NCBI RefSeq assembly: GCF_963676955.1
Contig: NZ_OY781461.1
Span: 1,188,001-1,252,000 of the forward strand
Source: an uncultured Desulfuromonas sp.
Lineage (GTDB): Bacteria; Desulfobacterota; Desulfuromonadia; Desulfuromonadales; Desulfuromonadaceae
Direction of reading: 5' to 3'
Length of the DNA stretch: 64,000 bases
In this document: positions 35,114 through 43,354 of the stretch, one piece after another
Layout: the number at the start of each line of letters is the position of its first letter
Position numbering within the stretch: the first letter of the stretch is position 1
Made by a program: the position numbers and the translations under genes
Notes under the pieces: model-generated
What the model was told of the DNA's origin: nothing
What the model saw: only the letters and a program-made list of their open reading frames with translations
Database searches by the model: none

Positions 35114-35959
35114 TTATTCGGTTTCACCCCAGGCCTGGGCGCTGCGCCGAACCTTTTTACGCACGGTCGACCATTCGCCATCGACATTGAACATGGACTC
35201 GGGCAGGGCGGCCAACATCTTCTGATACAGCGAAAATGACACGGTGAATGTCAACTCGTCGGGTTTCATATATTTTCGCGCCGACGGGTCAAAACCGCCC
35301 AGTACCGCCTTTTCGAGACCCTGTTCCTTATAATGCAACGGCCAGCTGATAATGTTGGTGCATGCGGCGCCAAAGGGAGATTCCACACAATTGACATCGC
35401 CGGTGGTGAACATGGTGTGGGTGAACAGGCCGGTCAACACTTCCGGTCGAGCGAAAAAGATAATGAATTCCGGCTCTTCCTCTTCGGTGAAGGTGGATAA
35501 CGGCTTGAAAATACAGTATTTGGCCGGGGCTTCACGCGGATCAACCTCGGCCAGGAACTTTCGCATGGCGTCCGGTGAGGGCAGGTAGCGTTCTCCGTGA
35601 AGAGGGGTGCCGTCAAAACCGGTGGTCACGTAGTGTTCGATGAAGCGGACGTTGGGCTTCTCTACGGCGCTGTAAAAAATTCCTCCGGGACAGCCGTATT
35701 CTTCGGCGGAAATATAGGCCGCAGTGTGTTTCTTGCGCGCTTTCCAGATGTTGCCGAGAATACAGGAAAAGCACTTGAACACCTCCTGCATGTCCACCTT
35801 GCCCTGTTCTTCCAGTTCGCGCGAAAGAGGCGGTCCGGGTTTCGGGCCGGAGGAGTTTTCCGGTTTCACGTCAGCGTAATACACGCCAAAGGGTTCTTCC
35901 GTTAAACCCAGATGGTCCAGAAACGTTTGGGTGTCGTCGAGGATGGTTTGTCTGATCAT
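35114..35959 (-). CDS. DUF169-family protein
   Basis: A 281-residue cytoplasmic protein of the DUF169 family, seen mainly in anaerobes and archaea; function unknown. Family-like features are the N-terminal LGLTEEPFGVYYAD, cysteines at 63, 66 and 90 (KCFSC and CPGG), and AACTNIISWPL. The Cys pattern suggests metal or cofactor binding, which is inference. GGAGAAAAAA precedes the ATG. A GTTG/CAAC palindrome shared with the MarR promoter lies about 75 bases upstream, so it is probably controlled by the MarR protein encoded next to it. Confidence 0.85.
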   Translation of the reverse strand: MIRQTILDDTQTFLDHLGLTEEPFGVYYADVKPENSSGPKPGPPLSRELEEQGKVDMQEVFKCFSCILGNIWKARKKHTAAYISAEEYGCPGGIFYSAVEKPNVRFIEHYVTTGFDGTPLHGERYLPSPDAMRKFLAEVDPREAPAKYCIFKPLSTFTEEEEPEFIIFFARPEVLTGLFTHTMFTTGDVNCVESPFGAACTNIISWPLHYKEQGLEKAVLGGFDPSARKYMKPDELTFTVSFSLYQKMLAALPESMFNVDGEWSTVRKKVRRSAQAWGETE

Positions 35960-36032
35960 TTTTTTCTCCTTAATCTGAGACGCATTGACTGATTCAAGGA
36001 TACGCGGGAGTACGTTATCCTTAACACTGTTT

Positions 36033-36046
36033 GTTGTATATGCAAC
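36033..36046. promoter_or_regulatory. MarR operator copy upstream of the DUF169 gene
   Basis: GTTGTATATGCAAC, a near-perfect 14-bp palindrome, differs in one base from the site over the MarR promoter at 36530-36543. It lies in the 103-base gap before the DUF169 gene. Confidence 0.65.
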
Positions 36047-36062
36047 TATCTGGCCAAATTTT

Positions 36063-36524
36063 TTATGCCTTTGATTCCTGATCCTCTTGCCTCAGGTTAA
36101 TGATAATGCGGGAGAGAAGAGACGTGCAGAGCACCGTCTCCTCTTCGCTCATACCGCGATGTGCCTTTTCAAGAACCTCTCTGGCAATGGTGGCGCATTG
36201 CTCCGCCGTCTCCATAACCTTCGGTGTCGGTGTCACCAGTTTTTGGCGGCTGTCTTGAGGATCTCGGGTCCGGACAATCCAGCCACGCTTTTCCAGTCCG
36301 TCCGTCAGACGGCTGACGCTGGACTTTTCCAGGTGAAGTTGTTCGCCAAGTTCCCGTTGGGTCACGGCCTCACCATTGAGTAGAACGATGATCGCCCCCC
36401 ACTGCTCGGCCGTCATATCGATGCCGGCTTCCTGAAACCTTGTCGAGAGAATATTGCTCAGCAACCGACTGACCAGGGACGCTAAATACCCCAGAGATTT
36501 GTTGTGGTCATAAGAAAACATCAT
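36063..36524 (-). CDS. MarR-family transcriptional regulator
   Basis: A winged-helix repressor of about 153 residues. The DNA-binding part is at about 40-100 (VTQRELGEQLHLEKSSVSRLTDGLEKRGWI, then RDPQDSRQK for the wing). The ATG at 36524 is chosen; the frame extends to a TTG at 36560, but that TTG is the first base of a TTGACA -35 box. With the -10 box eight bases before it, this ATG (or the adjacent one at 36521) would be at or very near the RNA 5' end, and there is no ribosome binding site. Usual MarR ligands are phenolic compounds or oxidants. Confidence 0.9.
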   Translation of the reverse strand: MMFSYDHNKSLGYLASLVSRLLSNILSTRFQEAGIDMTAEQWGAIIVLLNGEAVTQRELGEQLHLEKSSVSRLTDGLEKRGWIVRTRDPQDSRQKLVTPTPKVMETAEQCATIAREVLEKAHRGMSEEETVLCTSLLSRIIINLRQEDQESKA

Positions 36525-36529
36525 ATTTA

Positions 36530-36560
36530 GTTGTATACGCAACCACTTGAGCGGTGTCAA
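36530..36560 (-). promoter_or_regulatory. Sigma-70 promoter of the MarR gene with overlapping operator
   Basis: On the minus strand TTGACA (36560-36555), 17 bases, TATACA (36537-36532): near consensus. The palindrome GTTGTATACGCAAC (36530-36543) covers the -10 box, so MarR bound there would block its own transcription. Predicted RNA start is within about three bases of the ATG. Confidence 0.75.
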
Positions 36561-36564
36561 GATT

Positions 36565-36750
36565 TTTATTGTTTCAGCCCGCCGGTTTAAAAACCATGGA
36601 TTTTGAGTCCAAGCCTTTCAGGTGCTACTCATTTTATCCGTCATCCCTGCGAAGGCAGGGGGGCCAGGGGGGGGGAAGTCTATGGATTCCGGCTTAAACC
36701 ATGCCGGAATGACGATCGATAGAAACCGGGTCTTGATTTTTGCTTTAGGG
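36565..36750. repeat. 186-bp dispersed repeat, copy 1
   Basis: It matches 62986-63170 over its whole length with few differences, mainly a G-rich expansion in the middle. It contains the hairpin halves CGTCATCCCTGCGAAGGCAGGG and GGATTCCGGC...GCCGGAATGACG and TTTAAACCA-type palindromes. Non-coding; a MITE or REP-like family. Confidence 0.85.
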
Positions 36751-36776
36751 ACTTTTAGTGCATCGTGGTTTAGTGT

Positions 36777-37040
36777 CTATATTGGAGCGCTTTGCTCGAT
36801 GAGCCGCCATTTGTCGGCGGCTTTGAGACGTTTGATGGCTGCTTCGCGGCGACTGGCCGACGAGCGGCTGTGGCCGGATTCACGATAGACCACTTCGATT
36901 GGTTCGTGGCCGCGAAAGTAGCGCGCACCGCGACCGCCGGCATGTTGGGCAAAGCGCCGCTCAAGGTCGGTGGTGATGCCGGTGTACAGGGAGTTGTCCC
37001 GGCAGCGGATGATGTAAACCAGCCAGTTGTCAGAGGACAT
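36777..37040 (-). CDS. GIY-YIG nuclease-fold protein (UPF0213 type)
   Basis: An 87-residue stand-alone GIY-YIG domain: LVYIIRC near the start, SLYTGITTDLERRFAQH carrying the second motif and catalytic Arg, and a later Glu in ASRREAAIKRLK. Family members are small single-domain proteins with suspected DNA-nicking activity and no settled role. The start could be 37049 or 37040. Confidence 0.9.
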   Translation of the reverse strand: MSSDNWLVYIIRCRDNSLYTGITTDLERRFAQHAGGRGARYFRGHEPIEVVYRESGHSRSSASRREAAIKRLKAADKWRLIEQSAPI

Positions 37041-37060
37041 GGGATTCATGGGAGGGGGAC

Positions 37061-37090
37061 AGCCGGACGGAAAGGTTCTTCCGTCCGGCT
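37061..37090. terminator. Strong 12-bp hairpin between GIY-YIG and hypothetical genes
   Basis: AGCCGGACGGAA, loop AGGTTC, TTCCGTCCGGCT. It is the likely end structure of the upstream minus-strand gene at 37108, though the T-run is missing. Confidence 0.5.
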
Positions 37091-37107
37091 GAACGGATCA
37101 AAGGAGA

Positions 37108-37569
37108 TCAGGCTTCAGCAGCCTGTTGCTTGATGGTGTCGAGCTCGCTTTCGTCAATCTCACCCATCCACAAGGCCGTGGCCAGGTACAGATCGAGAAA
37201 AGGCCAGTCCTGGTATTCAGCGGCCAGTTGCACATAAATGCCGATGCGGGTGGCGACTTCTTCGTTACCGGCGCCTTTGAGCATGGCCAGGTATTCTTCG
37301 TTGACCGCGGAATCCAGTTCCGTAAAGTAAGCGACCAGCACGTCAGCGGCCAGAGCGCCTTGGGCTGCTTTGAACAGCACACCGTCAAAACGTGATGCGG
37401 TACCGGCCTTGCGGTTGAGCAACGAGTCCTGACGGAAGCTTCTCAGTCCGGCCGCTTCGACCCAGTGCGCAAAGATTTGCGGTTGGCGTTTGGCCAGACC
37501 GCGGCTGATCTTCAGCTTCTTTTTTTCATCCAGCGCCTGCCAGGCATGTTGTACAGATTCGGGAACCAT
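37108..37569 (-). CDS. Hypothetical protein
   Basis: A 153-residue, mostly helical soluble protein I do not recognise. It has no Cys cluster, signal peptide or membrane segment. AAAGG lies 12 bases upstream of the ATG. Its coding statistics resemble the neighbours and no competing frame is better, so I think it is real. Confidence 0.65.
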   Translation of the reverse strand: MVPESVQHAWQALDEKKKLKISRGLAKRQPQIFAHWVEAAGLRSFRQDSLLNRKAGTASRFDGVLFKAAQGALAADVLVAYFTELDSAVNEEYLAMLKGAGNEEVATRIGIYVQLAAEYQDWPFLDLYLATALWMGEIDESELDTIKQQAAEA

Positions 37570-37731
37570 AATCGAAAGCCTTTCATCTCAAAGTGTCACA
37601 GAGGGGAGGATATGTTAAAGTGGCCATCCGGCAACACCGGGGAACTATGCCATTAACGGCAGGCGGCGACAAGGCCAATTAGTCTTCGCGGTGAAAAATT
37701 CATGTGTTGACGGGGATTTGGAGAGATTGTT

Positions 37732-38235
37732 GTGCAACGACTGCCGATTCAATGCCAGTATCCGTTTGATCAGGCGCTCTGGCTGGAATTTGCCCGTGCC
37801 CATTATGCCAGACAACCCGGTGTCCGCTGGCGGATGGCGCTGAGTGTACTGTGCCTGATGGCCGGCTGCGCCGGTGTGGCAGGATACTATCCCAATAAGG
37901 TTAGTGCCATGTTGCTGTTGCTCACGGGATTTATCGGTCTGTCGGCGACCAATCTTCTCGCCCTGCGCCGAGTGGGGCAGGCGCGCCGCCATCCGTTTTT
38001 CGGCAAAATGGTCACGTTGATTTTCGATGACGACGAAGTGACGTTACGCTGTGGCCATCAGGGCATGGTCCAGCCGTGGGAAAATTTCTTGCGCTATCGC
38101 CAGGTCAAAGCGGGAATGTTGCTTTATTACGGAGCGGACAGCTTTATCATGATCCCACAATCTGTACTGTCCGATTCTGCCTGGGAAACCGTCGTCGCGG
38201 TCCTGGCGCAAAAAAAGATCACATCTCTGTCATGA
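37732..38235 (+). CDS. Small membrane protein, YcxB-like
   Basis: A 167-residue protein starting at GTG with GGAGA upstream. Two adjacent membrane helices (about 34-52 and 58-78) precede a soluble beta-rich domain (LIFDDDEVTLRCGHQGMVQPWENF), the plan of YcxB-like proteins. Function unknown. It converges on the next gene with a six-base overlap. Confidence 0.7.
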   Translation: MQRLPIQCQYPFDQALWLEFARAHYARQPGVRWRMALSVLCLMAGCAGVAGYYPNKVSAMLLLLTGFIGLSATNLLALRRVGQARRHPFFGKMVTLIFDDDEVTLRCGHQGMVQPWENFLRYRQVKAGMLLYYGADSFIMIPQSVLSDSAWETVVAVLAQKKITSLS

Positions 38236-38613
38236 GGGATCGGCAGCGGTTACGTTTTGTGCCAACATGGCTTCAGCTTCTTCCAGAGATGATGCCTGTT
38301 CAACGGTATAGCGGGCAAACTGCTGGCTGACCGCAATGATTTGAGAATGAAAGACGCTGTCGCTGACAATACGGATCACCCGGCCAACATGATGGGTGGC
38401 GATAGCGGTAATGCTTTCCTGAAACAACGGCAAACAGCTGACATAACCACAGACCGCTTCGCTCATATCACTTATAAGGTGAAATCCGTCTTCCAGCTCA
38501 TCCAGAGCCGCGAGTATTTCATCCCTGATCGCCTGGGCATCGTCGGCGTCAATGATCCCACTCAGGATTACATACAGGTAATTTTTTTCAGGATTCGCAT
38601 ATATTTTGTGCAT
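38230..38613 (-). CDS. STAS/SpoIIAA-like small protein
   Basis: A 127-residue soluble protein with the strand-helix order of STAS-like (SpoIIAA-related) domains: NYLYVILSGIIDADDAQAIRDEI, then FHLISDMSEA and VIRIVSDS. Similar proteins carry lipid- or partner-binding roles; no specific function can be given. There is no phosphorylatable Ser in the usual context that I can be sure of. Confidence 0.6.
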   Translation of the reverse strand: MHKIYANPEKNYLYVILSGIIDADDAQAIRDEILAALDELEDGFHLISDMSEAVCGYVSCLPLFQESITAIATHHVGRVIRIVSDSVFHSQIIAVSQQFARYTVEQASSLEEAEAMLAQNVTAADPS

Positions 38614-38690
38614 AGGCGGTTTCCGATCGGGTTTCTTTTCAGTGTGCTAGGTGATCGAATCCTGTCAAGTTAACAGTCTAGGTTTTAATA

Positions 38691-38722
38691 AAAAAGGACA
38701 TGCCCAGAGGCATGTCCTTTTT
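38691..38722. terminator. Bidirectional terminator
   Basis: AAAAAGGACATGCC, loop CAGA, GGCATGTCCTTTTT: a perfect 14-bp stem with T-runs both ways, 24 bases past the end of the YeeE/YedE operon. Confidence 0.88.
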
Positions 38723-38745
38723 GGTTTTTTCCAGTCACGTAAGAA

Positions 38746-39273
38746 CTAAAGCCCTTTTTTCTCCGCCCAAGAGAAGAATGCCACTACCGCGATGATCCAT
38801 GCGGCGATGACCAGCCAGGGCGATACGCCGAGCACTTGAGGCAGGGTGATCTTGCCGTAATTACCCCAACTGAGAATGTTGCTTTTCAGGCTGGGATAGA
38901 TTTCCGCATAGGCTGCGGCACCGACCAGCATACCGAGGATCGCCCATAGCGCGTGAAAGCGTCCCTCAGCCAGGGCACCCACCGAGGTGCCGGGGCAGAA
39001 GCCGGCAATGGCCCAGCCGACCCCGAAGATCAAACCGCCGATGACAATGGCGCCGACATTGGTGGCTTTCAGGCTCAAGCTGATCAGCCCGGCGGCATGA
39101 CAGGCGTAAATGCCGACCATACCGACAACCACCGCCGTGGCCATGAATTTAATGATGGTCATATCCCTGAGCAGCATAAAGCCCACCTGGCGTTCAAAGC
39201 GTAACACCTGACCTTTTTGCAAAAAGAAACCGAAGAGAAATCCAGTGATCAATCCGAGAAACAGTTCCATCAT
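38746..39273 (-). CDS. YeeE/YedE-family sulfur-transport membrane protein, second half
   Basis: A 175-residue protein with five or so membrane helices and the family motif GFCPGTSVGAL, whose Cys is needed for thiosulfate relay in YeeE. It pairs with the next gene upstream (stop and start overlap as ATGA); split two-gene YeeE/YedE transporters of this type are common. Likely substrate is thiosulfate or another sulfur species; by homology only. Confidence 0.88.
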   Translation of the reverse strand: MMELFLGLITGFLFGFFLQKGQVLRFERQVGFMLLRDMTIIKFMATAVVVGMVGIYACHAAGLISLSLKATNVGAIVIGGLIFGVGWAIAGFCPGTSVGALAEGRFHALWAILGMLVGAAAYAEIYPSLKSNILSWGNYGKITLPQVLGVSPWLVIAAWIIAVVAFFSWAEKKGL

Positions 39274-39809
39274 TGGCCTCCTTTCCCGTAAAGCAGGCGT
39301 GCGGTGATGATGCCGCCGACCATGAAAAAGACCAGAGCGAGCAGGCTGCTGACCGACAGCTGCATGTTACCCGACATGCCGTGACCACTGGGGCAGCCAC
39401 CGGCCATACGCGCACCGAACAACAGGATCGCGCCGCCGATGAAAGCGCCGATACCCCGTTTCAGCCCGCTGTCACCAAACCGTTCCCGCCAGATCGGCGG
39501 TACGGTTTCCCTCTGGGCGCTGCCTCCGAGGCGTGAGGAGACAAACGCGCCGGCAAAGATACCGATGACAAACAGCATCTGCCAGTCGACTTTGACCTTT
39601 TTGCTTTGGAAATAGGCGTTATCCGCCACATGCTGTGGAGCCACGACCTGTTCGATCAGGCCGGAAGCGCGGACAAAGGTGGTGGACGCACCGAGATATT
39701 TTCCTTTATCAAGAACGACCGTGGTAACCACGACCGACAGCACAGCCAGAATGCCGACCAGGGCACCGGCCAGGTACGGACTCCAGGATGCTTTTCTAAG
39801 TAGACTCAT
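39270..39809 (-). CDS. YeeE/YedE-family sulfur-transport membrane protein, first half
   Basis: A 179-residue membrane protein with the matching motif RMAGGCPSGHGMSG (conserved Cys) and about four to five helices. First gene of the two-gene operon. A near-consensus sigma-70 promoter lies about 30-60 bases upstream. A thioredoxin-type arsenate reductase gene follows in the upstream direction, on the same strand, with its own spacing. Confidence 0.88.
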   Translation of the reverse strand: MSLLRKASWSPYLAGALVGILAVLSVVVTTVVLDKGKYLGASTTFVRASGLIEQVVAPQHVADNAYFQSKKVKVDWQMLFVIGIFAGAFVSSRLGGSAQRETVPPIWRERFGDSGLKRGIGAFIGGAILLFGARMAGGCPSGHGMSGNMQLSVSSLLALVFFMVGGIITARLLYGKGGQ

Positions 39810-39847
39810 GATGTTCTCCCTCGTTGTGATTTAAATTCATGTATTCA

Positions 39848-39875
39848 TATATATCATGGAAAAGATAATTGTCAA
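39848..39875 (-). promoter_or_regulatory. Sigma-70 promoter of the YeeE/YedE operon
   Basis: On the minus strand TTGACA (39875-39870), 16 bases, TATATA (39853-39848). Overlapping ATTCAT and ATGAAT-type half-sites around the -10 (39834-39858) could be an ArsR/BigR-type repressor site; no repressor gene is next to it. Confidence 0.6.
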
Positions 39876-40070
39876 CCGTTTTGGTTATATTTATGGTGAC
39901 GATGGTTGTCAGGTAAAAAATCCATGGAGCTGCGTTGTGACACGCTCCATGAGGCGGAAACAAGACTGATGACCGGGAGGTTCATCCGTTTATCTTTAAC
40001 GGATAAGTCCAGAGAGTTTGTTCAGGCGGGGCGTTCCCATCCTTCTCATCAAGAACGCCCTGCTCAACGA

Positions 40071-40505
40071 TTAGGGCATAATTTTTTCCGGTAGTTGTTC
40101 AACAAACTGTCTGATTTCATCTCTCACCCGTCGATAAACGGCAAGTTTTTCTTCTTCAGTGGCCATTTCACGCGTTAATTCAGGAGGATTGTCGAAATGT
40201 TGATTGATGACTTTGACCTGCGTGGGAAAGGTCGGGCATTGTTTCGCCGCCTCACTGCAGACCGTGACAACATAATCGATGTCCTTCTCAAGAAAATTTT
40301 GTATGTCATGCGTTTCCTGTTTAGAAATATCCACACCCGCCTCATCCATCACTTGAATGGCCCGAGGATCGATGGGGTGCTGGAAAATCCCTCCAGAGAA
40401 AGGGTTGATAGCATCGGCGTTCAGTTGCTTAGCCCATCCTTCGGCCATTTGGCTTCGACACGAATTTGCTTCACAAACAAAAACAATGTTGAGCTTTTTT
40501 GACAT
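40071..40505 (-). CDS. arsC: Arsenate reductase, thioredoxin-coupled (LMW-phosphatase type)
   Basis: A 144-residue enzyme reducing arsenate to arsenite in the cytoplasm. The phosphatase loop reads CEANSCR (C11 to R17), and C83 and C90 (VCSEAAKQC) match the two relay cysteines of the thioredoxin-linked class (C10, C82 and C89 in S. aureus ArsC). DPRA near 47-50 is the usual second site. No arsR, acr3 or arsB gene lies next to it here, so it is an orphan in the window. Confidence 0.9.
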   Translation of the reverse strand: MSKKLNIVFVCEANSCRSQMAEGWAKQLNADAINPFSGGIFQHPIDPRAIQVMDEAGVDISKQETHDIQNFLEKDIDYVVTVCSEAAKQCPTFPTQVKVINQHFDNPPELTREMATEEEKLAVYRRVRDEIRQFVEQLPEKIMP

Positions 40506-40741
40506 GCGTCTTCTCCGATCCGTGATGAGGTGATTGTCAACGTTGTAACCCGCCGAAAATTCTAGTCATGGAGCATAAAATGCACGTTAGACTCTGGTGA
40601 AATCACAGCAAGGATCATTGCCGGCAATTGCCTCAGGTGGTTGGAGGTGTGTGCCAGGCTTGCGGAAGTCGCGTGTTTGAGCTTGTACGGTGTGAAGCAT
40701 TTTTTAGCAGCCTGTTCGCCGCGCAAAATGGCTCACCTATG

Positions 40742-40773
40742 AAAAAAGCCGCCGGAAAATTCCGACGGCTTTC
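40742..40773 (-). terminator. Terminator of the chemoreceptor gene
   Basis: On the minus strand AGCCGTCGGAA, loop, TTCCGGCGGC is followed by a run of T, 26 bases past the stop. The stem has one mismatch. Confidence 0.8.
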
Positions 40774-40798
40774 TCTGTGTCTCGTGCTTTGTCCCCGT

Positions 40799-42883
40799 TT
40801 AAGAGACAAGCTCTAAACTTCCCCAGCCCTCTGAGGTGGTTTGGGCTACCTGATGGGGAACCTGATAAGGTGCCGTGTGTTGCTGATGGGCCGTGCCTTT
40901 AAGTTTGAACTGCTTGAGCATCTCTTGCATCTGCATGGCCTGGCCGGACAGCTCTTCGGAGGCCGCGGCACTTTGTTCGGCACTGGCCGTGTTTTGCTGA
41001 GTGACTTGGTCAATCTGGCTGACACCGATATTGATTTGGTTCACCCCTTGGGCCTGTTCTTTACTGGCGGCGGTTATTTCAGCGATCAGATCGGAAACCT
41101 TGCCGATTTCGCTGACAATTTCGTTTAACGCGCCGGCGGTTTGCTCTGCCATGGTACTGCCGTTATTGGTTCGTACCACCGAGCTTTCAATGAGTTCTGC
41201 GGTTTCCTGTGCTGCTTTGGCACTGCGGGCCGCAAGATTACGCACTTCTTCGGCAACAACGGCAAACCCTTTGCCATGTTGGCCGGCCCGGGCGGCTTCG
41301 ACCGCCGCGTTCAAGGCCAACAGATTGGTTTGAAAGGCAATTTCATCGATGGTCTTGATGATTTTTGAAATGCTCTGGCTGGAATCGTTAATCTCTGCCA
41401 TGGCCAGCACCATATTCTTCATTTGCTCGTTGCCTTTTTCCGCGACCTTTTTGGCATTATCCGCCATGATGTTAGCCTGGCTGGAATGATCTGCGTTGGT
41501 GGTCGTTTGTGCGGCCAGCTCGTGCAGAGAGGAGGAGATCTCCTCCAGGGAACTGGCAGATTCCGTTGCACCTTGCGACAGCGCCTGGCTGGCATCGGCA
41601 ATTTCACCGGCGGCCGAACTGATCTGACTGCCCGCCATCTGCACCTGACCGAGACTGTCATTGAGTCCACTGACCATTTTTTGCAGGGCCAGGCCGAGTT
41701 GGTCTTCCGGCGATGCCAGTTTGACATCAACATCGAGATTCCCCTCGGCAATCTGTTCCGCGGCCTGGGCATTTTGCGACAGACTTTCGGCCATGTCATT
41801 CAGGGCCTGGGTCATCTGGCCGATCTCATCGTGTTGTTCAACGCTCAAGCGGTCACTGAAATCGCCGCGGGCAATCTTGTTGGCCAGATTAATCCCGGCA
41901 ATGATCGGCTTGGTCAGGTTGCGCACCAGGACAATGGTGACGGCGACACCGAGACACAGAGCCAAAATAACCAGCGTCATGATTGTTGTCACGGCCTGTT
42001 GATTCTTCTGCTGTAATTCCGGACCCAGAGTGTCTTGCTCGCCTTTGATATCGAGTTTGACCTGTTCGACGAGATGCGCAATCTGTGGACCGATAACGTC
42101 CAGTTTGTTATGGATAAGGGCATTACGTTCAGTGATCAGCGTGACCACCTGGGTAAAGGCTTCGATATAGTTCTTTTTATTTGCAACGATCTGCGCGAGC
42201 AGCTGCTGCCGTTGAGGGTTTTGCAGGCCAGTGTTGAGTTGAGCAAAAACCGTATCCATCTCGGAAAATTCTTTGCTGACGCGTTGTACGGCTTGCGGAT
42301 CATTGCTGTTGAGGAATTTTACCACATAAAGTCGGGCCAACATCAGGTTACGCAGGGCCAAGGAGGACCCATAGGCGGCCACCATGTCATTGTCCTGCTT
42401 GGCTGAGGTGAGAACGGCGCTGAGATCTTTTTCAAGTATCGGGCCCAGCTTATTCAAAACCGTCGTGACCAGGAGATCGCGCTCTTTGATGTGGCTGACA
42501 ACGGTTTGAAACGTGTTGCCATAGGCTTGCAGTTGTTCATCGATGGTATCAATCAATTGGGCGCGTTTTGGCGCTTGAATCTGTTGCTGGGCTGTTTGCA
42601 TGAAGTCGGTCGTTTTTTGCCAGTATTCGTCGAATTCAGACAGCTCTTTATCGCTGGAGCTAATGATGTAATCTTTGACATTCATCCGAACCATGAGCAT
42701 GTTGGCCTGAATGCGTCCGGCAAGGTTGGTATCGCGCGCCATGCCGCGATAGCTTGCAAAGCCCAAAGAGGAGCTATCAAGCGTTGAATAAGAGATCCCA
42801 CCGACAATAATCAACAAAACAAGGATGACACCAAAGCCGACGGAAAGCTTTTTAGCAAGACTGAGATTTTTGAATTTGAACAT
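40799..42883 (-). CDS. Methyl-accepting chemotaxis protein
   Basis: A 694-residue chemoreceptor: membrane helix at about 11-33, a large helical periplasmic sensor (about 35-300, helical-bimodular type), second helix near 303-325, HAMP near 326-378 and the signalling hairpin with the invariant tip [20 protein letters not shown] near 530-549. It has no CheR-tethering pentapeptide; the end is SLELVS. The ATG has GGGGAG eight bases upstream. A near-perfect sigma-54 promoter lies about 95 bases before it. The ligand is unknown; this sensor type often binds organic acids. Confidence 0.93.
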   Translation of the reverse strand: MFKFKNLSLAKKLSVGFGVILVLLIIVGGISYSTLDSSSLGFASYRGMARDTNLAGRIQANMLMVRMNVKDYIISSSDKELSEFDEYWQKTTDFMQTAQQQIQAPKRAQLIDTIDEQLQAYGNTFQTVVSHIKERDLLVTTVLNKLGPILEKDLSAVLTSAKQDNDMVAAYGSSLALRNLMLARLYVVKFLNSNDPQAVQRVSKEFSEMDTVFAQLNTGLQNPQRQQLLAQIVANKKNYIEAFTQVVTLITERNALIHNKLDVIGPQIAHLVEQVKLDIKGEQDTLGPELQQKNQQAVTTIMTLVILALCLGVAVTIVLVRNLTKPIIAGINLANKIARGDFSDRLSVEQHDEIGQMTQALNDMAESLSQNAQAAEQIAEGNLDVDVKLASPEDQLGLALQKMVSGLNDSLGQVQMAGSQISSAAGEIADASQALSQGATESASSLEEISSSLHELAAQTTTNADHSSQANIMADNAKKVAEKGNEQMKNMVLAMAEINDSSQSISKIIKTIDEIAFQTNLLALNAAVEAARAGQHGKGFAVVAEEVRNLAARSAKAAQETAELIESSVVRTNNGSTMAEQTAGALNEIVSEIGKVSDLIAEITAASKEQAQGVNQINIGVSQIDQVTQQNTASAEQSAAASEELSGQAMQMQEMLKQFKLKGTAHQQHTAPYQVPHQVAQTTSEGWGSLELVS

Positions 42884-42976
42884 GATGCATTCTCCCCGAG
42901 TTTTAAATGGTGTTACGAAGATGAAAATCGAGTTCCCATCGTGAGAAACGAAAATTTAAGTTCGGGTTGTTAATTG
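42884..42976 (-). other. Leader of the chemoreceptor message
   Basis: About 83 bases between the predicted sigma-54 start near 42966 and the ATG, with no obvious riboswitch. Confidence 0.4.
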
Positions 42977-42992
42977 AGCAATTGCTGTGCCA
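42977..42992 (-). promoter_or_regulatory. Sigma-54 (-24/-12) promoter of the chemoreceptor
   Basis: Read on the minus strand it is TGGCACAGCAATTGCT, matching the consensus TGGCAC-N5-TTGC in every defined position, with GG and GC ten bases apart. It is the best sigma-54 site in the window. The bases beyond it (42993-43243) hold no gene and no clear inverted repeat. Confidence 0.75.
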
Positions 42993-43243
42993 ATAGGTAA
43001 TAAATGAATAAAGGGTTGATTTTTCAGAGGAAAATTGATTTAGACAGCAGAGGCCAGGGGTATGCAAAAATAGTTGTCAAAAACAGGATTGGCAGGATTC
43101 CTTTGTGATTATAATAAGTTGCCTCTCTATGCAAAAAGATGGGCTATAACAATTGTCATACCCTTTCATTGTTGAATAACTCTTCTAAGTAAATGGAAAG
43201 AGAGCTTCAGGCGCAGATCATAAGTTGTTCCTTATGAAATTGA

Positions 43244-43273
43244 AAAAGCCGTCGGATTTGATCCGACGGCTTT
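43244..43273 (-). terminator. Terminator of the RimK operon
   Basis: AAAGCCGTCGGAT, loop, ATCCGACGGCTTT, a perfect 13-bp stem followed on the minus strand by five T. It lies about 80 bases past the RimK stop. Confidence 0.8.
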
Positions 43274-43354
43274 ATACGTTTAAAGATAACGACGTTGTTA
43301 CAGGAGGTTTTTTTTAAAACAAATGGTCTGAATGACAGTGTTGCGCTTGTTCGT

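Noticed and set aside
36525-36560. TTG start for the MarR gene at 36560
   Set aside because: That TTG is the first part of a TTGACA -35 box with a matching -10, and there is no ribosome binding site before it.
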